The notes beneath the pieces are model-generated. The model searched no databases. It saw nothing but the letters and a program-made list of their open reading frames with translations, and was not told the DNA's origin. A program made the translations under genes and the position numbers. A stretch of DNA of 64,000 nt from Clitopilus passeckerianus (lineage: Eukaryota; Basidiomycota; Agaricomycetes; Agaricales; Entolomataceae), in the NCBI GenBank assembly GCA_944990035.1, contig CALYLX010000126.1:1488001-1552000 (forward strand), read 5' to 3'. Position 1 is the first letter of the stretch; the number at the start of each line of letters is the position of its first letter. Positions 11,705 through 23,458 of this stretch are shown piece by piece.

Positions 11705-14700
11705 ATGGACAACCCGCCACCAACCAATATTCATAACATTGTGAAGGCGCAGATTGTGTTCCTGCTGTCGACCCTTACGGAGGACAATTTCGAAAGGAAT
11801 CAGCTGGAGATACGTTCGGTATGTTGGCATTATCGCTACGCTTTGAACTGTTTGATCTAATCCAACGTTGTAACTCCCGAATAGTTGTCAGAGCAACATG
11901 GCATCGACATCTACCTGCATTTTATACGACGCCTCATCGTGCATTCTCAAAACCGACTTTCTCCCGCAACACCACCACCTACTTTTGACGCCTCAGCATC
12001 GTTGACTTTTCGTCTGTTGGTTCAAGAAACTCAACGCCTTGCGCGTGACCCTTTTCTTGCCGACCGCTTTCGAGACGGAATAGACAAAGGGGAGGGAGAC
12101 GTTTTCCGGCAATTCGATCTTTCGAGATTTGTGGATCGTATTGGACTTCGTCCGTTGGAACGCCTCGTTCTCTCCGCAGCTGTCATAGCAGGACCTACGC
12201 GACGAGAATTGTCTTCCCAGGCGGTAGCCATGATCCGCGTTGACTTTGAGAACGCTGTTCTTGCCCTCTGTCACAACCCTTCTTTCGATCACGCCGATTT
12301 ATCCCCCGCTCAAGTCACGAAACTCATGACGAACCTTCTCTGTGATACCACCGAACCGAACCTACTGGATAGCTCTCAAGTTAAAGCCCTCATAACTGCA
12401 GCTCAAACCAAGTACGGAAAAGACACGATTACTGCCAACTTGGCTCGCATTTTACCCAATCTGAAGTCCGTAAAATCTTTCTTACTCGGTGAAACGGGGT
12501 CTCCTAACACTTTCGACTTTACAGTGTTTCACCCTCGATGGGTCTCATAGACTCTCTTTGCCTCCTTGGACCCGACATTACAAGCGACCCAGAGATTCTA
12601 AGATCACTCCTAGCCCGCTATGGGATAACAGAGTCAATCCCACCGACAGATGGCCAAGTGTCGGAGATGATGACGCAACTTGGCAGGCTGTCTGCTGAAG
12701 GCAAACAAATATGTGATATAGGTTCTTTAGTTCGAGTGTCAAGTAGCTTGGTAAGTGCCACGTCTCATGTGACCTACCACGTTTTGTACTTACCTGTGCC
12801 CTTCAGAATGGTCAACTTGATTGGGCCTCTGTCGTGAAATCCTTCGACCGCCCTGACCGCTACAGCGTTGATACTGCCACGTTGAAATTGTTGGTCGCTG
12901 TCCTCCTAAATGCCCCCCGTGATGCAGAAGTTCACGCCGTCAACGGATTCTGGGAAATATGGAAAAACCCACTCTATCAGCTTCGACTACTGGATGCAAT
13001 CCTGTCGCTACCCGCAGATACCTTCAATTTCGTCTCATTGCCAGGTCGGCGGATAGTCACGGTCGATGACGTTGCGATCGCGAGCCCAACCATTAAGTCT
13101 CTCGCTGCCAACGTTCAGGGTCATACGTGGAATTCGCTTGAACTATTCCAAGTTCTTGTTCGACTAGCAGACTCAGATTCGGTGGAGATAAGAAGTTGCG
13201 TGCGGGAGATGTTGGACAAAGCTATCAAGATAAGCGCCGAGCTGGTTCACATGGGCCTGTTGCAAGTACCCGTATGTTCTCGTTTCACAAATCCTTGTTT
13301 TCCACTTACCTTGTCTATAGGACCACAACTGGAACGAGATACGGACAGATTACTCTCACAAACTCCTTTCTATGTTCCTGCAAGGTCATCCTAATCATCA
13401 ACTCGTCTTCATGCGAATGTGGCAAATCGAACCCTCCTACCTTACGGATGCTTTCCGTGACTTCTACAACGAAAACCCCCTCAACATCACGCGTATTCTC
13501 GATGTTGCACAGGATTTAAAGGTCGGTATTCTCGCCATTCCTTCACCCCTGCAATTTGAACACAATCCTTCAACAGATATTGGAACCGCTTTTGGAAGTC
13601 CGGCCTTTCATTTTTGCGCTGGACATCGCTGCATTGGCTTCTCGTCGAGAATATCTTAATCTTGACAAGTGGTTGGCCGATAATGTGGCTGAACACGGTG
13701 CAGAGTTTCTACACTCAATCATCGTCTTCCTGCAGCAAAAAATGGAGAGCGAGAAAGTATCTCGACTGTCAGACCCAGCGGTCGAAAATCGAACCATGCC
13801 CCTCAGCCCGAACACAATCACTATTATTCTTCGCGTTCTCCGAAACAAGTACACACCCTTCTTCACAACCACAACGATCAAACTGACACATTATGTTTTG
13901 CAGTGGCTCGCTCATGCTAGAGAGTGACGTTGATTTTTGCTTGGAAGTCCGGAACGCCTGTTTGCAAATTCACCCCCGCCTCATGAACCTCTCTCCAGGT
14001 TCCGATGTTGAACCTGGCTTCACCGTCATCAATTATGCTCCCGACATCGAAACGGAAGTCGATCACATCTACAAACAGATGTACGACGAGAACACTTCCA
14101 TCGACGAAGTCATTGAGATGCTTCAACGATACAAAGCGTCATCTAACCCGAGAGATCACGAAATTTTCTCGTGCATGCTACATTTCCTTTTCGACGAGTA
14201 CAAGTTTTTCCAGTCCTACTACCCCGCCCGCGAGCTTGCCATGACAGGCTACCTCTTCGGTTCTCTCATTCAGCACGAACTCATTGATTACATTCCGCTT
14301 GGAATTGCCATTCGCTATGTCATTGATGCACTCAAATGTCCTCCCGAAACAAACTTGTTCAAGTTCGGCCTACAGGCTCTCAGTCAATTTGAATCTCGCC
14401 TCCCTGAATGGCAACCTCTGTGCGGTGCTCTCATTGAGATCCCTCATCTCGTTGACGCTAGGCCTGACCTAGCCGCCAACCTCCAGAGAGTGCTTGCCAG
14501 CATGGAAGTTTCGGGGACCAACCCGGATGGCCCTTTCCTCCCACCCAATGGCCAGCAATCGGACTCCTTCGCCGTTTTCACCGCAATCCAGCCTGATACA
14601 ATTGAAGCTGAAATGACCACACCACCCGAGGACTTTTCGGATCGCATCCTCTTTATCGTCAACAACCTTGCTCCCAGCAACTTTGACACCAAACTGGTGG

Positions 14701-17700
14701 AGATGCGTGCTCAATTTGAAGATACCTATTCACGTTGGTTCGCACACTACCTCGTCGACCAGCGAATTAGCAGCGAACCAAACAATCACGGATTATACCT
14801 CCGATTCCTCGACTCGCTCGACCGCAAGCCTTTCTACAAACTCATTTTGCAAGAGACGCTATTGAAGGCAGCAGCGATGCTAAATTCAGAGAGGCTGGTG
14901 CACTCTGGGACTGAGCGCAATACCCTCAAGAACATCGGGTCTTGGCTCGGAACCATCACTTTAGCTCGAGACAAGCCGATCAAGCACAAAAATATCTCCT
15001 TCAAAGATTTGCTTATTGAAGGCTATGACAGTGGCCGCTTGATTGTCGCCATTCCTTTCGTCTGCAAAACACTCGAGCCTTGTGCTAAATCTTCGGTATT
15101 CCGACCCCCAAATCCATGGCTAATGGCGGTCATCAGCTTGCTGGCCGAACTTTACCATTTTGCTGAGTTGAAGCTGAACCTCAAATTCGAGATTGAAGTC
15201 TTATGCAAGGCACTCGACATCAATCTTGACGCTGTCGAGGCTACCACGATTCTCAGAACTCGGCCTACGGCGGATTCCGTCCTGCCTATGCCCGACTACG
15301 CACTTGACATCAACACCCTCCCCATTAGTCTCGATCAGAGCCAGGGCGATTCACAACCCTTACCCATTGGCCCTCCAAGTCCCCCCGACCAAAGAGCCCT
15401 GGGCGCTCACATTGAATCAATCCTCTCCGCTCTTCAAGCCCATGTCTTGATAAATCCCCAACTGGCACCTCTAAACCTTAACGCTAGCTTCAAGCGAACT
15501 GTTCAGGTAGCAGTGGATCGCGCCGTGCGTGAGGTAGGGTTCATATTAATTCTTTACTAGCGTTCCGTTGCTGATGTTTGCCTTAGATCATTCTTCCTGT
15601 GGTCGAGAGATCTGTCACCATTGCTGGTATCTCCACCCGCGAGCTTGTTCTCAAGGACTTTGTGACCGAGCCTAATGAGGAAAAGCTCAGAAATGCTGGT
15701 CATCTAATGGCTAAAAAGCTTGCAGGAAGCCTTGCTTTAGTGACCTGCAAGGAGCCTTTGAAGAGCAACCTTGCAACACATCTTCGCCAGTTCCTGGCAG
15801 ATCACGGCTTTGGCGAGGTATGTATCTTCATGCTGGATTCGATATATGGTACTCAAAACTCCTCCGAAATAGATGATCGCCGAACCCGTCATTCAGCTTA
15901 TTGTTGCTGACAATGCTGACGTTGCCTGCGCTGCAATTGAAAAGGCTGCAATGGAGAGGGCAGTTCTTGACGTGGATGAAGCATTTACCGCCTCTTATGA
16001 TGCACGGCGGCGCCATCGTGAGGTAATTCATTTTAATCCGCCCTTCACTCTCTTCGATGATAATTTACGGTTGACTAGCTTCGTAATGGCCAGCCTTTCA
16101 TGGAACAATCTGCCGCTGCCATGACATTCTCGGCAAGTCTACCAGACCCGTTAAGGATCAAGCTGAGTGGTATACAACCACGCCAATTTGAAGTGTACGA
16201 GGATTTCGGTATGTGGACATAGGCCAAAATGATCGAAACAAACCGGTATTTATTCTCTTTAGGTGCAGATTCCAAGCGTAGGAGCGTCAGCCGACCAAGT
16301 TCTACGCTATCTTTTCCACCCCCAGCACTTTATTCTCCTTCTCCAGTTTCAGAATTTACTGGATATCATACTCACCAAGAAGCCATGGACCGCTTTACTG
16401 TAAGTTCTTCTCGAACCAATGCATGGAAACATTTTAACCATTTGAAGGCCCTTATCCGAGACTTGGAAGCTATCGTCTCACAGATGCCGTTGAACTCTCA
16501 TGAGGCGTCACTACCTCCCAATCACGACATTCGCCACATTGTTGGGCAGATCCTTGGACTTGCAACCGAAGCTGCTGATCGTCAACGGACACCTCTCATG
16601 ATGTCTCAAAAAATTGTTCAGCTTCTGTACAAGAGCCCGTCGCAACTTGGAAAGGACATCTACGTCACCCTTTTGGGCCGACTCTGCCGTCAATTTGAGG
16701 AAATTGAACGAGAAGCACTGACATGGATTCTCTATGCTGAGGATGAGGTAAGACAACAAATTTTGTTTGACATCGCATCTCACTGACTTCACCTCCAGCG
16801 AAAATACAATGTTGACGTTTCTCTGACACTTCTTCGAAGTGGCTTGATAGCTGTCGCTGTGCAAGATCAGGCTTTGGCCAAGGCGTTGATGACCGAACCT
16901 CGACCCAGCTTGCTTAACTTCTCTGTTTCTTTGATTCGAGAATGCTTGACCAGCGATCCGCCAGTTGCATCTCAGAGTCAGTTCACATATTCCGTTGAAG
17001 TGCTCGGCCAGTTAGTTCAAGCAGGGCGTGCAAATGACGAGTAAGTTAGCAGCCCTGTGATGTTGGGGTTTACGTACTCAAAGTGATTGTAGAGTCAACA
17101 GATTACTTGGTGATCTCCAGGGTATCCGCCGAAGCTCCGTGTCAACACCAGTCGAAGGTGGCACGATTGTCCAAAAGGCTCCCGCCGTTTCTGCAGAATT
17201 GGAGCAAATGCGAGAAAAGTTGTTCTTGTGGTTCCAGCAATGGGTTGGAATTTTCCAGAGATCCCAAACCCCCGAGAAGAATTTCGTGCCTTTCATCACC
17301 CAGTTGACAAAGCAAGGCATCCTGAAACAAGAGGAGGTTTCCTCTTTCTTCTTTCGGGTTTGCGCCGAGTCTAGCGTTAACAGCTACATCAAATCGATTG
17401 CCGTTGGCGACTATGACTATGCATTCCAAGCCCTGGATGCAATGTCAAGACTCATTGTGTACATGATCAAGTATCATGGGGATGCATCTGGTGTCAACAA
17501 CGAGCATGCGAAAGTGCACTACATGACCAAGATTCTCTCAATCTTTGTCCTCGTCCTGGCCAACTATCACGAGGAACAAGGAGCTGCTTTCCAGCAGAAG
17601 CCATTCTTCCGATTTTTCTCGACCCTCCTCAACGACCTCCATGGGATTGAGACGCATTTGGGTTCAGTTTACTTCCAGCTTTTGCTCGCCATCAGGTGAC

Positions 17701-18847
17701 TATCTTGTATATTGACCTGTTGCATGGAACTAACAGGTAATTCATAACAGTGACACCTTCAGCTCGCTCCAGCCCACCTACTTCCCTGGCTTCGCATTCT
17801 CGTGGATCAGCATTATTTCCCACAGGCTCTTCATGCCTAAGCTGTTACTTGCTGAAAATCGAGAGGTAAGCTAATGGTTTCCTGGAAGTGTCGTCTGTTG
17901 TGTATTAATGCGTTAAAAGGGATGGTCGGCCTTCCATCGGTTGTTGTTGTCCCTCTTCAAGTTTTTGCATCCATTCCTCAGCGAACAAGATGTGCAGCCT
18001 TCAACAGGTGAACTCTATCGAGGAGCTTTGCGCCTCGTTCTGGTGCTGTTACATGACTTCCCTGAGTTCCTCAGCGAGTACTACTTCACTCTTTGTGATG
18101 TCATCCCTGCGAACTGTGTTCAGCTCCGTAACATTGTTCTCAGCGCCTTCCCGCCATCGTTGATCTTACCTGACCCCTATCTTCGCAATGTGAAGTTTGA
18201 GACCATTCAAGAGATGGGCCCGATACCACCGATCTTGTCAGATTTTTCTTCCGGACTCAAGAATGGTGACCTTCGAGTCTACTTGGATCAGTATCTGTTG
18301 CAACGCGGAACCCCTTCCTTCTTGCCTTCCCTCAAAGATCAACTCCGCCTGCCAGGTGCTACAGCACAATCCCCCGATTCTTACAATCTTCCTCTGATTA
18401 ATTCCCTTGTCATGTATATCGGCCTTTCGACCGTTGCACAGGCAAAGGCAAGAAATGGGTCGTCATTGTTTGTTCCGAGCGATCCTGGCGTGGTTGCGTT
18501 ACAGTATCTTGCCACGAATTTAGACACAGAAGGTGAGTAAAGTCAAGTTCTTATTTAAATCATATTTTGACCCGTATTTGCAAGGTCAACATCATTTGCT
18601 GGTATCGATTGGCCTTCATCTGCGATACCCAAATGCACATACGCACTGGTTTAGCTCCTTAATCCTCCACCTGTTCCAGGAGATCAAGGATGAACGGTTC
18701 CAAGAAGTCTTAACCACCACCCTTTTGGAGCGTTTCATCGTACATCGCCCTCATCCTTGGGGAGCTCTTGTCACTTTTATCGAACTCCTCCGTAACCCTA
18801 AGTATGACTTCTGGAACAAAATTATGTCCGAGTCGCTCCAGAGGTGA
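11705..18847 (+). CDS. NOT1: CCR4-NOT complex scaffold subunit NOT1
   Basis: NOT1 is the large scaffold of the CCR4-NOT deadenylase, which shortens mRNA poly(A) tails and represses translation. Domains in order: an N-terminal HEAT region starting NIVKAQIVFLLSTLTEDNFE and SEQHGIDIYLHFIRRL; more HEAT repeats (GFWEIWKNPLYQLRLLDAI); the MIF4G-like CAF1-binding domain in the exon around 14630-15240 (ILFIVNNLAPSNFDTK, NIGSWLGTITLARDKP, FKDLLIEGYDSGRL, VIPFVCKTLEP-like); the CAF40-binding DUF3819 region at 15590-16040 (VVERSVTIAGISTRELVLKD); and the C-terminal NOT1 homology domain at 17700-18847, ending NPKYDFWNKIMSES. About 2,050 aa with some fifteen short introns. The first ATG is 11705; an in-frame GTG at 11585 is not used as a start here, though an upstream non-coding or short coding exon cannot be excluded. 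Confidence 0.97.
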
Positions 18848-19125
18848 CCATGATTCTGGAACAGGTTAGTATTCTGATCAAGTCATATTCTCTCCCGTGT
18901 TAACTGTTGTCCTTAGGTGGCAAGGTTCATCTCCCCTCCTCCTCAGTAGATGTCGTCGTCGATTGTCCTTGCTATCTTTTGCATATATCTGTCCTGTTCT
19001 ATTGGGCTTTCTTCTACATCCACGTACTGTATTGTAATATCAGCTGTGAATACCTTCAATTGTTATATTATTAGCTCAGGACAATAGTGTCAATGCAATT
19101 TATGAACGTGTAAAATATTGTTCAA

Positions 19126-22100
19126 TTAGTATTGTTGCATACACATTGCTTCATCGCATTGCCAGTCCCGTGTCCAGACTCTATACACGATGTTAGAGAG
19201 AAAACAGAAGAAAACTCAGAGACTGACCCTGCTCCGATTATACCACCCGCGGCCTCTCTGTCTGCAAGTTCCGAGGTAACCACCCAGCTCGGAGCAGGAA
19301 CACCTGTCCGAAGCGGGAACAACCTCAATCCCCGCTCGAGGCCGAGGTCATTGTATCCCAGGATCCATAGCATTGAAGAACCCGTCTTGGAAACATCAGG
19401 GTGAGGATGCAGGAATATCGACGCTAATCAAAAGAGGGGATGAGATTCGGTCTCTGCAAGAGTTGGGCAATGTGCATACACATGGTCGGGTCTGATAGGT
19501 CCCGCCCATCGAGGAAGAGTTTGATGGCTTGGCTACTGAAGGCGGTCCGTTTTTGTCCTAGCAGTATACGGGCAAAATCAGAAGAAGGTTTTCCTATGTA
19601 GACAAGATTGCCATCGCCGAAGTCTTGGTTCTCAAGCCTTTTAAGTGCTTCCTCCTCCTTGATTATGTAGGAGTCAAGTTTGTGGTATAAGAAGAGATCG
19701 TGTGAGATTCCAAGTATAGTCGAGAGCCGTCTGTCCCACATCTCGCTCGAAATTATTAGGCCAATTGGTCCATCTGATGACAGAATAGCCTGGAGCCTCG
19801 AAGGAGCCTGGTGATTTCGTGGAAGTTGACTAGCAGGGATTGGAAGCTGCGTGGTGTCATCCTGGTGGCTTACACCACTCACGACCCACTGTCTGGTCCC
19901 ACCAAGATAAGATTTCGTGAAATAGAGACGATTTGTGAGATCAAATGAATATGTTCCAAAGCTGGCACGATCAACCGTTATCTCCAAGGCGGAAGAAGGA
20001 CGGGAAGGAAGGACGGAGAACGATAGGACGTTGACGGTCCTGACAGTAGCTACTCCCGTTTCACTGATTGTGACATGCAGACGGCCGATCCTAGAAAACG
20101 TTAAACGTCTGATGATCTGGAAGATGTTCAACTCACCTGCCTGGCACCAGAAGATTCTCAATCCTAAAGCCATTCAGCGTTCCGAATTCGTGGGGGCTGG
20201 CTACTGTCAAGACGAAATCTGCTGGAGCATTGCGAACATGGAAGGTTGACGAGAATTTGTCCAGGAACGCCTGGACCTCATCGTTCAAGAAAACTTCTGG
20301 CCAGAAGTGGGGCTTTCCCGGATCCTCGCGGAAACTGTGACAGGCTCGTATCCAAAGGCTTCTTGCCCGTGATAGTCAAGGAGCTTACCGAGCGATCGCC
20401 GATCTGTTCGTTTGGGACTCTAATAAATTAACAAGTTCCCTAGAATGCCATACGGGGACGTTTTCGTCATCTCCTCTGCAACGAAAAGCATGAAAGTGAG
20501 CGATGCATTTAATGACGAAGTCAAAGGACTTCTACCCATGTATAGCTAGGATAGGTATGTCTTTAAGGTTTGAAAGATGTAGATCGTTGTCGTCGGGAGT
20601 TAAAGACGACGCTAGAATGGCGCTCAGTGCTGGGTCGATGAAGTGACCAGCTCTGGTTTGGACTTGAGCTCTTGGAATTTAATAACGGGAATTGACACAC
20701 CTTGACAGATGAAGTGGGATATAAGCCTGGGATTTGATATACGCAGCGGCCGGGATAGCTGGGTAATACACATTGTTATGTCTGACTGACGGGCGGTTTT
20801 CTGCGAACGCACCAGCTACAACTCTATCAGGGTATCGTGCTGCAATGTACCATGTGCCCTGACCGCCGTTGGAATGGCCAATGACGATAGCCCTGGTATT
20901 CTCCTCAATATTCCACCCATTCCATTGCTTCTCTGTGTTTAAAATATTGTGAAGAGCGTCAACAGCAGCCCATGCATCTTGCGCACTGGGGCCGTGCCAG
21001 TCCAGTCCCTAGGACAGTGTGAGGTGCCACGAGGATATGCGGAAGTTGGAACGATGCTCACCCAAGAAGTTCGGCCTTGTGGCACAACATACCAGTTCCT
21101 TTCTCGTTTTGGTAGTGCCTCGATCCAGAACGGGTCTTCCAGTGCTTCGACGCCAGCACCATCTTAGGAAATGGGGTTTTGACGTTAGCCCCGAAGCACT
21201 GGCAGTAAAAACAAAGCAAAACGCACGGAGGGCTAGTATGGGCGGTACAGAGCTAGGTCTTCGCTCGGGTGGTACAGCTGCAAATGCCGCCGGCATACTC
21301 GAGGCATACAAATATGTTCCGACAATGGGCTGGTGGGGATTGTCCTCCCAGTGAGGGACATGCCGAATTGGTAGGCGAACGAGAAGAACCCTCTTCTCAT
21401 TTGTATGCGAAGTCAAAGTCAGGCTAAGCATCAGTTCTGGGACTTTAAAGGCGCTCTCAAACCGGCTGTTGTCCGCGAGAAGAGGGACGATCCTTGTTTG
21501 GCCAGGAGCAATCGTGTACTTCTGTTCCTTCAAGGCAATGTTCATCCCCTGCAAAGCCGCGTAAGCCATGAAATTGTCCAGGGAGGTTTAATGAGCCCCT
21601 GCCTCATTTATGGCGGTAATGCCGTCAACTGTCCACCATCCCTTTTTGCTGCGTAAACCGACCCCAAGGACGTTTCCGAACGGGACACCATCGACAAAAT
21701 CGCAGAGCACATCCTGAGAAGGCTCGTGGACAACTGGGTCCTCAGTGGACTCGGTTTCTACAGCCAAGCGAATGACAAGCTTGGGTACATCGCTCCCTTG
21801 AACTGTAGGGTCCCCGAAAAGCCTGATCTACATGTCAAATCCTAAACAATGTCAAGGAGATCAAAGGTTGATAATTTCTTACCTCGTAATCGCCACTGAC
21901 AAAAATATCATACGTAGTTGGCTCGACCTCTGAGGGCGGTGAAGGAAGAGAGATGACCTTTGGCAAAGCATTTCTGAGGTCGTAGATGTTCCCTGAAACC
22001 CATTCCGGAACATGGCTTTTCCTCGAAGCGTCAGTAGGCAGAATCGTGAAGAATGACCCTTGAACGAGATTGAATCTAAATCCAGGTAGGAGTTCTCTTT

Positions 22101-22598
22101 CAGTGGGCGGGTGCACCGTAATTGTCGTATGAAGGAGGGCATGGTGTTGCAAAGCAGCCCATCCTTCCGTGGCACGAAGAGCCTTCCACCTGCCCCAGTG
22201 TTAGTAAGAAGTTGAATCTCGATACTCGCAGGTGAAGTTCGATGCCTTATATTAGGAAAGGATACATTGAGAGTGCCATCCAAATCGGCTGAGGCTCGAG
22301 ACCAGAAGACATGGCCGTTATCCGCATAGGAAGACGGCCAGGCTTTCTTGAAGTCAATCGGTTCAGAAACTAGTTCATGTCCTGGAGTCAGAACTCTGGC
22401 TGAAGGCGCCAAGAAGAAAGTATATTCACGATTCACAAGAGGGAATGCGGGAGACAGATAGTGCTGTTCCCTTGCTTGAATTGGGAAAGGTCCGAGTACC
22501 TGTGGCTAGGTTGGCTTTTTGGGACAATAATTTAGATCAAAGAATAATCAACTTGCATTCCAATCGGTGCTTAGTTCAACTCGCCAACCAACTGACAT
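19126..22598 (-). CDS. Large alpha/beta hydrolase, prolyl-oligopeptidase-like
   Basis: A serine hydrolase of roughly 950 aa in many exons. The N-terminal half (starting MSVGWRVELSTDW) is a non-catalytic, beta-rich region. A catalytic alpha/beta-hydrolase fold follows, with PPILALHGAGVEAL (oxyanion region), the nucleophile elbow GHSNGGQG near 20870, the acid loop in GGDDENVPVW after a short intron, and the probable histidine in GKPHFWPEVF. These give a complete Ser-Asp-His set of the prolyl-oligopeptidase (S9) type. A long C-terminal region (SPHEFGTLNGFR to NDLGLERGLRLFPLR) is conserved-looking and ends GAGVWTRDWQCDEAM, reached through a 50-nt intron that removes an apparent extension. I see no strong signal peptide. 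The substrate is unknown; peptidase or esterase are both possible. Confidence 0.8.
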
Positions 22599-22929
22599 GA
22601 CTGCCAGAGAGAGATGCTAACAACACACGCGGGTAATGTTAGCTCTATTGACGCCGGCATTTCTCGGTTTCCACGATCAAACACTCATGTGGTTACAGAA
22701 CCTTGACTTTCATACGTGGGCTCCCTTTTAGAGTGGCCCGCCAGCGTATCTCACTGACCGGCCAGTGTTGGTATTGGTTCCCCTGAATCCTGAGAATCAA
22801 CCATACGAGGTTTATGAGGAACAGTGGAACGAGGGCAAGTGATGCTTCGTGTATTGAAAGCTAATTATTACATAATTCAATAGCTAAGTCTGGAAATAAG
22901 AAAATAATCATTTTCAAAATTCTTGAACC
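22599..22929. promoter_or_regulatory. Divergent promoter region, hydrolase / TMA7
   Basis: A 331-bp divergent region. The 70 bp before TMA7 are AT-rich (22855-22925), as expected for a core promoter and leader of a highly expressed small gene. No specific factor site is asserted. Confidence 0.45.
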
Positions 22930-23285
22930 ATGTCCAGTAGGCAAGGGGGAAAACTCAAGCCTCTCAAGGTCGGTATCTTTCTCTGCAATGTATTTCTAGC
23001 TTCTCATGTTATCTTAGGCACCCAAGAAGGCCAGTAAGGATGTAGACGAGGATGAAGCCGCCTTCAAGCAGAAGAAGAAGGAAGAGGCTGAGGCTCTCAA
23101 AGCTGCTCGAGAGAAAGGTGTGCTGAGATTCATGATTTGTCGAAGATCTGGTACTGATTGCTTGCTCCTAGCAATGAAGAGCGGTCCCTTGGTCGGTGGA
23201 GGTATCAAGAAGTATGATTTCTCACATTCAGCTTGCCATAACGCACGCCAATCCGTGGACGATTTACAGGTCTGGCAAGAAATAA
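22930..23285 (+). CDS. TMA7: Translation machinery-associated protein TMA7
   Basis: A small, lysine-rich, ribosome-associated protein conserved from yeast to human (coiled-coil domain-containing 72). Four exons are joined by three short introns: the first encodes MSSRQGGKLKPLK, the second a long charged helix (DEDEAAFKQKKKEEAEALK), the third MKSGPLVGGGIK, and the last only SGKK plus stop. The total is about 64 aa, the family size, and the GGGIKKSGKK tail is diagnostic. The last coding exon is about 16 nt, so simple gene finders may miss it. Confidence 0.93.
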
Positions 23286-23458
23286 AGCACGATGCTGTGA
23301 TATCGGGTAGCAACTGTTGGTTTACTGCTCGTGGGAATAGATATATTGAGAAAATAGCAAAATTAAAAATAAATATTTTTACATTGTTGGGTGGTCATCA
23401 TATTTCCAAATACCGCCTTCCCTCGTACTATTCTTCCATTCGTTCGTCGTTGCCCACA

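Noticed and set aside
19132..19404. Plus-strand open frame downstream of NOT1
   Set aside because: It is antisense to the C-terminal exons of the alpha/beta hydrolase, whose minus-strand reading (NDLGLERGLRLFPLR, GAGVWTRDWQ) is conserved-looking and splices in frame.
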